From AP-15 sp963788085 (GTDB taxonomy: Bacteria; Pseudomonadota; Alphaproteobacteria; ATCC43930; CGMCC-115725), in NCBI GenBank assembly GCA_963788085.1, contig CAWBFS010000023.1, forward strand, positions 1-64,000: a stretch of DNA of 64,000 nt. The letters run 5' to 3'. Of the stretch, positions 19,372 to 28,661 are shown piece after piece. The translations under genes were made by a program, and so were the position numbers. How positions within the stretch are numbered: the first letter of the stretch is position 1; each line of letters begins with the position of its first letter. A model generated the notes under the pieces. That model searched no databases, had not been told where the DNA came from, and saw only the letters and a program-made list of their open reading frames with translations.

Positions 19372-19914
19372 TCACACCGGCGCGAGCGGGCGATGCGGCT
19401 GCGGCGGCAGCTCGACCCGGATCGGGTCGCCGGGCCGCACCTCGCCGCCGGCGACGACGACGCCCATGATGCCGGCCTTGCGCACCAGGTTGCCGTGCTC
19501 GTCCCGGCCAAGGGTCGCCGCCATCAGGCCCGGCTGGATGCGGTCCAGCTGCGCGCAAGGGTTGCGCAGGCCGGTAATCTCGACGATCGCCGCATCGCCG
19601 AGACAGAGCCGCGCACCCTCCGGCAGCCCGAGCAGATGGATGCCTTGCGTCGTGACGTTCTCGCCCATCTGCCCGGCCGAAACCGCGAAACCCGCCGCGC
19701 GCAATTCCTCGTGCAATTCAGCGTGGATCAGGTGAACTTGGCGCAGATTGGGCTGGTTCGGGTCGCGCGCCACCCGCGAGCGGTGCTTGACGGTAGCGCC
19801 CTTATGCGCGTCGCCGTCGACGCCGAGCCCGGGCAAAAGCCGGATGCTGTCCTGGTTGGATTTGACCATGGTGTGCTTCGCGCTGCGGCTGACTGCCGCG
19901 ACCACTGCGTTCAT
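19372..19914 (-). CDS. MOSC-domain protein
   Basis: A 180-residue MOSC domain (the C-terminal domain of Moco sulfurases), related to YiiM/YuaD. The start ATG 19914 follows GAGGAGAA. Conserved pieces are VDGDAHKG, QVHLIHAELHEEL, MGENVTTQGI and ITGLRNPCAQL, whose cysteine is the usual reactive residue. The family handles sulfur or molybdenum-cofactor chemistry such as N-hydroxylated base reduction. The gene lies 9 bp after the enolase-superfamily gene and is probably co-transcribed with it, though a shared pathway is not evident. Confidence 0.85.
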   Translation of the reverse strand: MNAVVAAVSRSAKHTMVKSNQDSIRLLPGLGVDGDAHKGATVKHRSRVARDPNQPNLRQVHLIHAELHEELRAAGFAVSAGQMGENVTTQGIHLLGLPEGARLCLGDAAIVEITGLRNPCAQLDRIQPGLMAATLGRDEHGNLVRKAGIMGVVVAGGEVRPGDPIRVELPPQPHRPLAPV

Positions 19915-19923
19915 CGCTTCTCC

Positions 19924-21033
19924 TCAGGCGATCGGCACACGCCGTTTCGCCAACTCTGTCTCGTTGACCTCCAGTCCCAACCCCGGCGCTTGCGGCAGGT
20001 GAAAGAGGCCGTCGACGGGCCGCGGGGGATTTTCGAACACCGCATGCATGCGCGGCGACGGGTCGTTCAGCTCGCAGGGTTTGGTGGCATGCAGTTGGCT
20101 CGCCGCCAGATGTAAATTCGCCATGTGGCCGATCGTCGGCTGGGTCTGGTGTGGCACCAGTTCGACGCCATGCGCATTGGCCAGCGCGACGCAGCGCATC
20201 AGGCCGGTGATCCCACCCATTTTCACGATGTCGGGCTGCACCATCCGGACCCCGGCCGCGATCAGGTCCGCCAGGCCGGACAGCGTGTAGGTCTGCTCGC
20301 CGGCGGAGACCGTGATGTCGAGCTTTTGCGCGACCTCGCCCATTGCCTTCACATGGTAGTGCTGTACCGGCTCCTCCAACCACCAATAGCCGAGTTCTTC
20401 GAGCACGCGGCCGACTCTAATCGCGCCACCGACCGAGTAACCGTTGTTGGCGTCGAAGGCGAGCGGCAAGTCATCCCCGACCAAGCGACGGACCGCGCGC
20501 GCCTTGGCGATATCACCCGGAATGTCGATGTCCAGCCTGGTGCGGTCGTTGTCGAAACGGATCTTTATCGCCGCCGGCTTGTCCTTCAACCGCGCTTCGA
20601 CAACGTGCAGCACCTCGTCGACGCTGCGCTCGCCATTGCCGCCGATCGAAGCATAGAACGGCAGACTGGTGCGCCAAGCGCCGCCGAGCAACTTGTAGAT
20701 CGGCTGCTCGAACAGCTTGCCCTTCAGATCCCACAACGCAATGTCGAGGGCCGCCAAGGCGCCGGTCAGTGCACCCTCGGGTCCGAGCTTGACGAAGGTG
20801 TGCAACAGTGTGTCGAGCAGCACAGCATGGTCGAGCGGGTCCTTGCCGATCAGCGCCGGCGCCAGATTGTGTTTGACGATCCCGAGCGAGGCGAGGCCGC
20901 CCTGCATCGGCGACGCCTCGCCAATTCCGGACGAGCCGTCGTCGCAATGAACTCTGACCCAGGCGCTGCGCTGCGCCGGCTTGTCCTCGGGCGCCCATTG
21001 GACCTGAAAGACCTCGATGTCGCGGATTTTCAC
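19924..21033 (-). CDS. Mandelate racemase / muconate lactonizing enzyme family protein
   Basis: A 369-residue enolase-superfamily enzyme. The start is GTG 21033 (VKIRDIEVFQVQW), preceded by the strong site GGAGGAG; the longer upstream open frame is spurious. The metal ligands are visible in AFDANNGYS (Asp), WLEEPVQHY (Glu) and SAGEQTYTL (Glu), with VQPDIVKMGG next. The second-strand basic motif is AIKIRFDND and the late histidine is in VPHQTQPTIG. Members abstract a proton alpha to a carboxylate (dehydratases, racemases, cycloisomerases) and this one cannot be placed further. It is probably the first gene of an operon with the MOSC gene. Confidence 0.85.
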   Translation of the reverse strand: MKIRDIEVFQVQWAPEDKPAQRSAWVRVHCDDGSSGIGEASPMQGGLASLGIVKHNLAPALIGKDPLDHAVLLDTLLHTFVKLGPEGALTGALAALDIALWDLKGKLFEQPIYKLLGGAWRTSLPFYASIGGNGERSVDEVLHVVEARLKDKPAAIKIRFDNDRTRLDIDIPGDIAKARAVRRLVGDDLPLAFDANNGYSVGGAIRVGRVLEELGYWWLEEPVQHYHVKAMGEVAQKLDITVSAGEQTYTLSGLADLIAAGVRMVQPDIVKMGGITGLMRCVALANAHGVELVPHQTQPTIGHMANLHLAASQLHATKPCELNDPSPRMHAVFENPPRPVDGLFHLPQAPGLGLEVNETELAKRRVPIA

Positions 21034-21057
21034 GGGCGGCTCCTCCGAAAATCGCCA

Positions 21058-21133
21058 TTGCCGGGGCTCGACCCGGCAATCCACAGCTTGTAGAGCGTGG
21101 ATGCCCGGGTCAAGCCAGGTCAAGCCCGGGCAT
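21058..21133. repeat. Extragenic palindromic pair
   Basis: Two perfect hairpins: TTGCCGGG/GCTCGA/CCCGGCAA at 21058-21079 and ATGCCCGGG ... CCCGGGCAT at 21101-21133. They lie between the enolase-superfamily gene and ggt. Confidence 0.6.
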
Positions 21134-21271
21134 GACGAATGAGGCGCCGTGCGTGCCGGAACTCCGACACGCTTTATTTCACCGCCGGTCCCAATGGCGA
21201 AACTGACGGCTTGTTCGGCACCATCACGCCGGCGACAGCAGAATAAATTCACCAGCCCGGCGCGCCGGGCA

Positions 21272-22891
21272 TCACCACGCCAATGCCCAGCCGTCGCGGC
21301 GCGGGTCGGAGCCGGCGAGCAGCATGCCGCTCGCCGCGTCGCGGCGGATGATCTCGACGCTGCACGGGCCGTCGAGATCGCCGACGGTCTTGACCGGATG
21401 ACCGCGGCGCACGAGCTCGCTGCGCACTGCTTCGGGGACGCGCCGCTCAATCGTCAGCGCGTCCTCGCCGTCATGCGGCCAGTTGGCGTATTGGCCGGGG
21501 ACATTCGAGGTCCAGCGCGGCATCTCAGCCGCCTGCTGCGGGTCGAGCCCGAAATCGATCATTGCGGTCAGGATCTGCAGATTGATTTGCACCTGGTTGT
21601 CGGCGCCGGGTGTGCCGAAGACGCACCATAGCGCGCCGTTCTTCAGAACCAATGGCGGGTTCATTGTGTGTCTGACCCGGCGACCGGGCTGCAGCCGGTT
21701 GGGGTGGCCCGGCTCGAGGTGCCAATAGCTCATCCGGTTATTGAGCAGGATCCCGGTGTCGCCCGCCATAACACCGGAACCGAAGCCGCTGTTGATGCTC
21801 TGCACGCCGGAAACGGCATTGCCCTCGCCATCGGCAGTACAGAAATACGTCGTGTCGCCGGCGGCAAGGGCCATCGGGCTGGTCGGGGCCGCGCGCCGCA
21901 GGTCGATCCGCCCGGCGAGCTGCGCGGCATAGTCGGTGGACAACAGCTGCGCGAGCGGCGCTTCGATCGAATGCGGGTCGGCGCCCCAGCGCTCGCGGTC
22001 GGCGAAGGCGAGCTTTTTCGCCTCCACCATGACATGGACCGCATCGGCCGACAGGAGGCCCATGCCCGCAAGATCGAAATGCTCGAGGATCTTGAGCTCC
22101 TCCAGCAGCACGAAGCCCGTCGAGTTGGGCGGCGCCTCGAGCACCGTGAAGCCGCGATAGTCGATCGCGATCGGGTCTTGCTGCTCGGCCTCGAAGGCTT
22201 CGAGATCGGCCGCCGACACCAAACACCCGGCCTTCTCCAGGCCGGCCGCCAGCCGCCGCGCCAACCCGCCCCGGTAGAAGGTATCCGCCCGTCCGACGCG
22301 ATCTCCTCGAGCGTGCAGGCGAGGTCCGGCTGGAGGATCGCAGTGCCGAGGCGAGGCGGCTCACCGCCATTCAGAAACGTGGCCGCGCTCCGCGGGTCGA
22401 CAAGCAGTGTCGCCCGGTATTCTTCGGCGAAATGGGTGTAGGCGCGCGTCGCGCCGAAGCCGTCGCGGGCAAAGGCGATCGCCTCGGCGAACAGGTCGCG
22501 CCACGGCAGCCGGCCATATGCTCGATGCATCTTGCCGAGCGCCGACACGGTGCCCGGCAAAGAAACCGACAGTGGTCCGGTACGCGGGATGCGGCCGGCG
22601 TAACGTTCCGGTGTCGCGGCGGCAGGAGCGGGGCCGGTGCCGTTGAACACGACGGCGCGGCCGCGTCCTCTGGTCGTAGACATGATAGAACCCGTCGCCG
22701 CCGAGACCTGACATCATCGGCTCGACGACGGCGAGCGTCGCCGCGGTCGCGACCGCAGCGTCAACCGCATTGCCGCCCGCACGCAGCGCCAAGAGACCGG
22801 CCTGGGCGGCGAGCGGATGGTTGGCCGCGACGGCCCCGCGCGCTCCGATGATCACCGGCCGGTAGGAACGCATTCCTGCAGCCACTATCAT
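21272..22891 (-). CDS. ggt: Gamma-glutamyltransferase / hydrolase, frameshifted
   Basis: An N-terminal nucleophile hydrolase that cleaves gamma-glutamyl bonds, for example in glutathione. The start ATG 22891 follows AAAGGAGA. The heavy-chain part includes ALRAGGNAVDAAVATAATLA and VEPMMSGLGGDGFYHVY. The autoprocessing threonine begins the light chain in DTTYFCTADGEGNAVSGVQS, and NNRMSYWHLEPGHPN and HTMNPPLVLKNG follow. Total length is about 540 residues, normal for the family. I see no signal peptide, so it may be cytoplasmic. The frame changes near 22665 and 22285. Confidence 0.87.
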
Positions 22892-22952
22892 TCTCCTTTG
22901 CGTGGCATATTAGCCGGATAAAGGCTTACCAGGCGGGAATGGGCAATAGGTG

Positions 22953-23096
22953 ATGAAACGAAGATGCTGGTTTGCGATGATTGGAGTCGTGCTCGTGCTG
23001 TCGGCCGCGGGCTGCGCCGACACAGGCGCCGCGTCCGACAATGATAAGCACGGAGTATTCTACGGGGGCGTTTCCGGGGGCCATACTTGGCCGTGA
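22953..23096 (+). CDS. Small lipoprotein (47 aa)
   Basis: A short gene: ATG 22953, stop TGA 23094-23096. It encodes a basic start (MKRRCWFAM), a hydrophobic core and the lipobox LSAAGC, so the mature lipoprotein begins at Cys21 and has only 27 residues, ending in HGVFYGGVSGGHTWP. The glycine-rich tail with FYGGV resembles other tiny alphaproteobacterial lipoproteins I have seen, but no function is known. Its stop overlaps the GTG start of the Nudix gene (GTGA at 23093-23096), which strongly supports that it is translated. Confidence 0.72.
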   Translation: MKRRCWFAMIGVVLVLSAAGCADTGAASDNDKHGVFYGGVSGGHTWP

Positions 23097-23524
23097 CCTC
23101 GCGGCAGACCAGTTGCGGTGTGATCGTCACCGATGGCCAGCAGCTTCTTCTCGGTCATGCAACGCGCTCGCCCCGCTGGGACATTCCCAAAGGGATCGTC
23201 GAGCCGGGCGAAACCCTTGCCGTTGCGGCAGCACGAGAACTGCTCGAAGAGACCGGCCTCACGGTTACCCCTGAGGAGATCACCAATCTCGGCGTGCACT
23301 CTTATCTTCGCGGGAAGGATTTGGCGCTGTTTATGTGGAGGCCGCCGCAACTGCCCGATCCTCAAAACCTGACCTGCACCTCGCACTTTGCGCTCCCCAA
23401 CGGAACATTGCTGCCGGAATTCGACCGGTTCGGGTTATTCCCGTGGGAGGAAGCGCTTTTACGAGTCGGCAAGAACCTCGCGCGAATCCTCGGCGTGATC
23501 CGGCAATCTGTCGGGCGGGAGTGA
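23093..23524 (+). CDS. Nudix hydrolase
   Basis: A 143-residue Nudix pyrophosphatase. The start is GTG 23093, overlapping the stop of the lipoprotein gene. The Nudix box is complete: GIVEPGETLAVAAARELLEE plus TGL, with the REXXEE metal-binding core. The preceding strand (WDIPKG) is typical of NTP- or dinucleotide-cleaving members. The C-terminal half is short and gives no substrate clue. It lies 12 bp before the large unknown gene, so all three are probably one operon. Confidence 0.85.
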   Translation: MTSRQTSCGVIVTDGQQLLLGHATRSPRWDIPKGIVEPGETLAVAAARELLEETGLTVTPEEITNLGVHSYLRGKDLALFMWRPPQLPDPQNLTCTSHFALPNGTLLPEFDRFGLFPWEEALLRVGKNLARILGVIRQSVGRE

Positions 23525-23536
23525 CCCGGAGGCGGC

Positions 23537-26500
23537 ATGGGTACCACGGCGACGAGCCTGCACATTTTGAGACTGTCGGGGAATACGGCGACATTGAGCG
23601 GCGAAATCGAGAAGGCGTACCGCAGGCTCGGCTACGCCAGGCCGAAGAAGCCGGCCGGGATCCCGGTAAAGCAAGTCGATTCTGGTTGGCCGCGATGACG
23701 ACGACTTCTTGTCGATTTACAACTCGGACAATGACGAGATCGATACCGGCGAGCTGAAGGATCTGGCGGTGCAGCTGTCGAAGCGGGTCGCCTCGGTCGC
23801 CATTCTGACCAGCATCTTACGATGGCGACACCTTTGAATTCGTCCTGTTTCACAAAGGCAAACAGGTCGACGCGGCGGTCAGCGATCCCGGATCGCAACA
23901 AGGCGGGCTGAAATTCCTCGCTGGCAAGCGACGGGCACGGGCGTGGCTCGACATGTTTTACATACGGGATCTTATCCGCGCTCGCGGCGCCGGCGCGCCC
24001 GGGGCGTTCAGTCAGCGCCACGCCCTGGAGCGGTGGCAGGACAAACTTAAAAAAGTGGAGGCATCCGAGAGCCTTGCCGAGAATGAACTCGCGGAGTGGT
24101 GCGAGGTCGTCGGCCTCGATCCGGATCGCGCGTTCGGCAATTACGGCGATGTTACCCGAAGAGCGGCCGCCGACGGGCAGATCACGCTGACGCTCGAACG
24201 GACAGGCACTCCCGCTGGCAAGGCGAAGCCGCCGGCGGCCCCCGATGGCGCCGTCGCTCTCAAATATTTGGTCTCCGGGGACGACTGCCCGTATCACGGC
24301 TTCTTCCCGGCGCCGTGGCCGACGTTCCCGGGGCGACCGCACGATATCGGTGGTACGTGGCGAGCAGCGGTGCCGGTTTCATGGGTCTGAGGCTGCGGCT
24401 CGACATCGATGGACCGGCGCCGCTGAACGTCGAAGGCATTGGTCTTACAGTCTATCGCTTCTACAATGGCCAAGTCACCTCGATGACCCCGGTTGCGAGC
24501 CATGCCGGGCCGCTGCCGCCTGAGCGGGCCATCGAAATAGCCGATTTCACGGTACCGGCGGTCGATCCGCAGACCCGCCGGCAGTTCTTGCTGCAGCTCG
24601 ACGTCAATGTGCGGATGCCCGAAGCCGGAGAAGCAACTCTCATTCCCGTGTTGGCGCCGTTGCAGGCGGAGGTTCAACCGCCAAGCCTGCCGCCGTTGCG
24701 GCTCGCCGCCGTCCAGCCGAGTTGGGTCCCGATCGTCAGCCGCTCGGAAAAGCTGGACGCCGGCCGGCTGCAGGCGATCCTCCGGCTCAACACGCCCTCC
24801 GTCCTGTCCACCGTCGCCATCTTGCCGGATGACGGGGATGCAAGTCTGGACCGGGCGCGCGAACTGATCGAGACTTGGCTCGCCCGGCTCAGACCCGACC
24901 CGGGTAGAGTTGGGATGTGGCGCGGTGGCGGTAGGCTGGGCATGTCTGTTTCCGCCCCTTTCGTCTGGCGGTGCCTTAGTGGCTCGACCTTAGCTCCGTT
25001 TCCACATCCCTCTCATCGAACCGGACATGCGGATTTCCCGCATCCGGCTCTCGGACAAGACCTCACGCCTTCGCCCACGGCACGTCGCGCCCAAGCCGGG
25101 TCAGACGTACGAGCCCGAAGGTCTCGTAGAGGTGCGGGAGTGGATAGCTCCCGCCTTTGCTTCGCCTGGCCTTGTGCTTGAACCGCAACCACCGACGCAA
25201 CCGCACAGCCGCGTAGTTGTCGAGCGCGCGATACGCTGGACTGACGGTGCCGACACTGAAGTAGTTGGCCCACCCGCGAAGCGTGCGGTTCAACTTCCCA
25301 CCAGCTCTGTGGTGTCTTGCCATGTCCGCGCTCGGACGGTCAGCGCATGGACCTTTTCGACCACGCGCTTGATGCTCTTCTTTGACGGTCGCAAAGCCAA
25401 GCGGGCTTGGCCCGTCGTTCGAGAGTACATTCGTCCGAACGTGAAGCCCAAGAAGTCGAACTCGCCTTCCGGGACCTTGCAGATCCGTGTCTTGTCCTCG
25501 TTCACTGTCAGCTTCAGCTTACCCATGATTTCGCGCAGGCGATGCAGCGCCGCTTCGGCGTTGCCCCTCCGGCACAGGATCACGAGGTCATCGGCATAGG
25601 TGACCAGGCGAGTGCCGAGGCTTCGCTCAAGGCCGAGCTTCTTCCACCCCAACACAAACCGGCGCATGTAGATGTTCGCCAGCAGTGGTGAGAGGGGTGA
25701 GCCCTGCGGAATGCCGCGCCGCTTGTCGCGCGCCTCGGTCGTGCGTGTCTTCCGGCCTCGGTCGTCGGTTTCTTCGACGGGGCAGTCCAGCCACATCTTG
25801 ATCAGATGCAGCACGCGCCGATCAACGATACGGCGCGCCACCGACTTTAGGAGGTCGGAATGCGGAATGCTCCCGAAGTAGTCCGCGAGGTCGGCGTCCA
25901 CGACGTCCGGATGACCACGGAACAGCAGCTCCTCCACCTCTACAGCGGCCTGCTGGGCGTTGCGCCCAGCGCGGTAGGCGTAGATTTCCGGTGGAAGGTC
26001 GGCTTCGAAGATCGGCTCCAGCACCAGCATCGCTGCTGTCATGCAGACCCGATCCCGCACGGTCGAGATGCCCAGCGGCCTGAGTTTGCCGTTGGCCTTC
26101 GGTATGAACACGCGTCTGATCGGCTCCGGTCGGTATGTCTCTTCCCTGAGCGCAAGCGCCAGTTCGGCCAGCCACCGCTCGACCCCATACGCTTCGATGT
26201 CCGCAAAGTCCTGGCCGTCCACGCCCGGTGCGCCCTTGTTGGAGCGGCACTGGGCATAGGCATGCGCCAGAATATCCTCGCGGCTGATCTTGTCGTACAG
26301 GGCGTAGAAGCGATAACCGGCTTCCGCCTTCGCTTTCGCGTGTAACGCCATCTGCAGCTTCTGAACACGTTTCGGAGTTGTTAGGTTTCCCAATCTCCCG
26401 GTCCCTCACCGCTTGTTGCGTCTGTCTTGAACTAAGGCCCCTTCCCTCCACCGGCATTACCCGGCTTCAGCGGTACTACGAGCCTCTCCGCCACCCCAGC

Positions 26501-27592
26501 GCGCCCGGCCTGTCCCTCACGGGCGTCCGGTTGATCATCCCTGATCACGCGTCGGGGCTTCCCGTGTTGCGTGCGCTTTCCTTGTGTACATGCTGCCGCC
26601 ACTACCCCGGTGCAGCGGATGGGCGTAGTCTTCGCTCAAGGTCACCCATCCGTGTCAGCCTTCCCCGATTCCACTTTCGGGTCGGCCTGCACATCGTCCT
26701 TTTCGAGGCTTGCTCAGCGTTTACTCGCGTTGCGGCCTGCACACTCGCACGGTCACCTATTTCGTGACCGCTATCCGAAGGCTTCAGACATTTCGTCTCC
26801 TCCATGCCTGCTCCGGTTGCTTCCGGCTGGAGCGGTCGCCGGGTGGGGCTTGCACCCACTGGAAAAGCGCCGCCTTGTCACGGCGCACGTGGAACGGCTG
26901 TCATTCGCACCCAGCATATGAGCCCCAGCAAAAGGCTCGCAAAATCGACCCGGTCTGTGCCGCTGGAGGCGCTTGCCACCGACAAGCTGTGGCCAAAGCT
27001 GTTCGCGGAGGCGAGCGGCTACCAGACGGTTCTGATCGGGCTGCACCAGGCGGACATGCCGCATCCCCACGCCGGAGTGGCGCTGCAGGGACCGATCCAG
27101 CTTTTCCGCAGACCCGTCCTCGAGCCGGCGCTCAATTGTGCGCTCTGGATGCTGGATCACCAGTCAGTGCACCGGGCGTCGGGCTCATCGCCCGAGGCCA
27201 CGATCGATCTCTTCGAGACTTGGCTCGCGTCGATTGATCCTTTGCAAGCCTGGGTTGCTCGCGCGGCCTGGTTCCCCGAATTCAATTCCGGGAGGACTTC
27301 GCGCGGACCCCCTACGAGAATGCGTCAACGGTCGACTGGTTCCGGTCGAGAACAGATGATCTTGCGGCTGGCGGCCGGATCTCGCTGGCGCGCCGATTGC
27401 GCTTCGCCGCCCCGAAGCTCTGGCTCGACGAGTCGCTGATGCGCGAGGTCGACCGTGCGGCCCTCGAAGAGATTGCCGCTTTTGCGCCAGCGGCGGCGAG
27501 CGACCGAAATCGAACTACGGCCAGGCAGAAGCCTCGCCGAACTCGAAACCGCTCTCGCTCCGCTGCTGCCGACATTCGCCAGGCTTGGATAA
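23537..27592 (+). CDS. Unrecognised protein of about 680 aa, interrupted by an antisense group II intron and frameshifts
   Basis: I do not recognise this protein. The start ATG 23537 follows GGAGG, 12 bp after the Nudix gene. Exons 23537-24903 and 26911-27592 give about 683 codons, ending PLLPTFARLG at TAA 27590. Part one carries the acidic segment GRDDDDFLSIYNSDNDE, then VAILTSIYDGDTFEFVLFHK and WLDMFYIRDLIRA. A helical charged stretch and a beta-rich region (GLRLRLDIDGPAPLNVEG) come next. Part two has GYQTVLIGLHQADMPHP and NCALWMLDHQSVHRAS. ELIETWLARLRPDP before the intron resembles DLFETWLASIDPLQ after it, suggesting an internal repeat. Frame changes lie near 23680, 23815, 24330, the intron junction, 27300 and 27510. 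The intron reads in the opposite direction and cannot be spliced from this gene's mRNA. Confidence 0.6.
25018..25050 (-). ncRNA. Group II intron domain V
   Basis: The catalytic hairpin on the minus strand begins GAGCCGGATGCGGG, has a GAAA-type loop, and ends CCGCATGTCCGGTTC. This is the standard domain V shape with the AGC-type catalytic triad region replaced by the common GCC variant. Confidence 0.85.
25063..26393 (-). CDS. ltrA: Group II intron reverse transcriptase/maturase, one frameshift
   Basis: The intron-encoded protein that reverse-transcribes the intron and helps it fold and splice. It begins around 26393 (MGNLTTPKRVQKLQMALHAK, TTG start; an ATG follows at MALHAK). RT motifs are NKGAPGVDGQDF, RPLGISTVRDRV, DADLADYFGSIPH, GIPQGSPLSPLLAN and the catalytic VTYADDLVILCRR. 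The maturase X part is KLNRTLRGWANYFSVGTVSP. I see no C-terminal HNH endonuclease, so it is probably an endonuclease-minus class. The frame changes near 25310, between motif 7 and the X domain. It lies wholly inside the intron. Confidence 0.9.
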
Positions 27593-27640
27593 CGCGACGG
27601 TCGTGCTAGGGTAGCGCATCAGCAACGCAAGGAGGTTCCG

Positions 27641-28066
27641 ATGCCCAAGCTGCGTCACATCGCGATTGCCGCGGAAGACCCGGAGAAAATGGCCGATTTC
27701 TATAAGAAGGCATTCGATTTCAAAGAGGTCGGGCGGCCGAACGGGGTTCTCGCGGACGGCGTGTTTTTGAGCGACGGCACCCTCAACATGGCGATCCTCA
27801 AATTCAAGACCGATCAGCTCGGCAAGGGTCTCGACTACCGCGGGATCCACCATTTCGGTGTGCTGGTCGAGGACGTCGACGAATTCTCGAAGAGGCTGGA
27901 GAGTCTCGGCGCCGAACATTACGTCGACCGCAACCAGGTCGACCCGCAGGCCGGCTATTTCGAGAAGAAATTCTATGGGCCCGAGCGTGTCCTGTTCGAC
28001 ATTGCCGAGCACGCCTGGGCCGGTGCCGAGCCGCTGCCCGCCGAGATCAAAGAGGCCGCGGAGTAG
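27641..28066 (+). CDS. VOC (glyoxalase/dioxygenase superfamily) protein, copy 1
   Basis: A 141-residue vicinal-oxygen-chelate protein. The start ATG 27641 follows AAGGAGG. The two beta-alpha-beta-beta-beta units show in LRHIAIAAEDPEKMADFYKK and YRGIHHFGVLVEDVDEFSKR. Candidate metal ligands are the histidines in these strands and the glutamate in LFDIAEHAW. The reaction is unknown; lyase, dioxygenase and resistance proteins share this fold. A second copy about 80% alike follows at 28208, separated by a palindromic repeat. Confidence 0.83.
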   Translation: MPKLRHIAIAAEDPEKMADFYKKAFDFKEVGRPNGVLADGVFLSDGTLNMAILKFKTDQLGKGLDYRGIHHFGVLVEDVDEFSKRLESLGAEHYVDRNQVDPQAGYFEKKFYGPERVLFDIAEHAWAGAEPLPAEIKEAAE

Positions 28067-28091
28067 TCACAAATACAACCACTTTGTTCCC

Positions 28092-28190
28092 GTCATTCCC
28101 GCGAAAAGCGGGAATCCACGGCTACCGCTGCGTCGCACGCCCCTGTTCACGCCAGGGGCAGGCTGTGGACCCCCGCTTGCGCGGGGGTGA
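28092..28190. repeat. Extragenic palindromic repeat between the two VOC genes
   Basis: Hairpins ATTCCCGC/GAAAA/GCGGGAAT at 28095-28115 and CCCCCGC/TTGC/GCGGGGG at 28170-28187, with CCCCTG/CAGGGG between them. Confidence 0.6.
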
Positions 28191-28207
28191 CGGTGAAGGA
28201 GCTAAAC

Positions 28208-28627
28208 ATGGCTAAGCTGCGTCACATCGCCATTGCCGCCAAGGACCCCGACGCGATGGCCGAATTCTACAAGAAGGCGTTCGACTTCAAGGAGGTTCGC
28301 AAGACCGACGGGCCGCTCGCCTATGGCTATCATTTGAGCGACGGGACGATCGATCTGGCGATCCTGCGGTTCAAGACCGACCAGATCGGCAAGGGTCTCG
28401 ATTATACCGGCCTGCACCATTTCGGCATCCTCGTTGACGACGTCGAGAAGTTCGTGAAGAAGGTCGAGGCGTTGGGCGGCACGCATTACATGGACCAAGC
28501 CGGCGACCGCGTCGGCGGGTTCGAGGTCAAGCTTTACGGCCCAGAAGGTGTGCTGTTCGACATCGCCGAACACCCGTGGACCGGTACCGAGCCGCTGCCG
28601 GCCGAGAAGGCGGAAGCGGCCGATTAG
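28208..28627 (+). CDS. VOC (glyoxalase/dioxygenase superfamily) protein, copy 2
   Basis: A 139-residue paralogue of the upstream VOC gene. The start ATG 28208 (MAKLRHIAIAAKDPDAMAEF) follows GGAG; an earlier in-frame codon at 28187 lies inside the repeat and is unlikely. The same landmarks are present: YTGLHHFGILVDDVEKFVKK and VLFDIAEHPW. The clear tandem origin suggests a recent duplication and possibly different substrates. The gene converges with the beta-barrel gene ending at 28662. Confidence 0.83.
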   Translation: MAKLRHIAIAAKDPDAMAEFYKKAFDFKEVRKTDGPLAYGYHLSDGTIDLAILRFKTDQIGKGLDYTGLHHFGILVDDVEKFVKKVEALGGTHYMDQAGDRVGGFEVKLYGPEGVLFDIAEHPWTGTEPLPAEKAEAAD

Positions 28628-28661
28628 GGCTCAAAGCGGGATCTCGTACTCGCTGCCGCGA

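Larger units (their letters stand above)
24904..26910 (-). mobile_element. Complete bacterial group II intron (2,007 nt)
   Basis: A retroelement in the minus orientation. The 5' end is GTGCGA at 26910. The ribozyme 5' part runs to about 26400 with typical segments (GTGGGTGCAAGCCCCAC, GGAAGCCCCGACG). The reverse transcriptase gene follows, then domain V and a long domain VI. I place the 3' end at 24904: the sequence ACTCTAC ends in the expected AY, and GGGATGTGG after domain V pairs with CCACATCCC just before it, leaving unpaired A residues 7-8 nt from the end as branch-point candidates. Confidence 0.88.

Noticed and set aside
20125..21093. 322-codon plus-strand frame opposite the enolase-superfamily gene
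   Set aside because: The minus strand carries all metal ligands and a strong ribosome-binding site; the plus frame is low in hydrophobic order and matches nothing.
26804..26930. Start of a new gene at ATG 26926 or earlier
   Set aside because: Positions up to 26910 are the 5' end of the group II intron; the reading frame that follows fits as the second exon of the interrupted gene.
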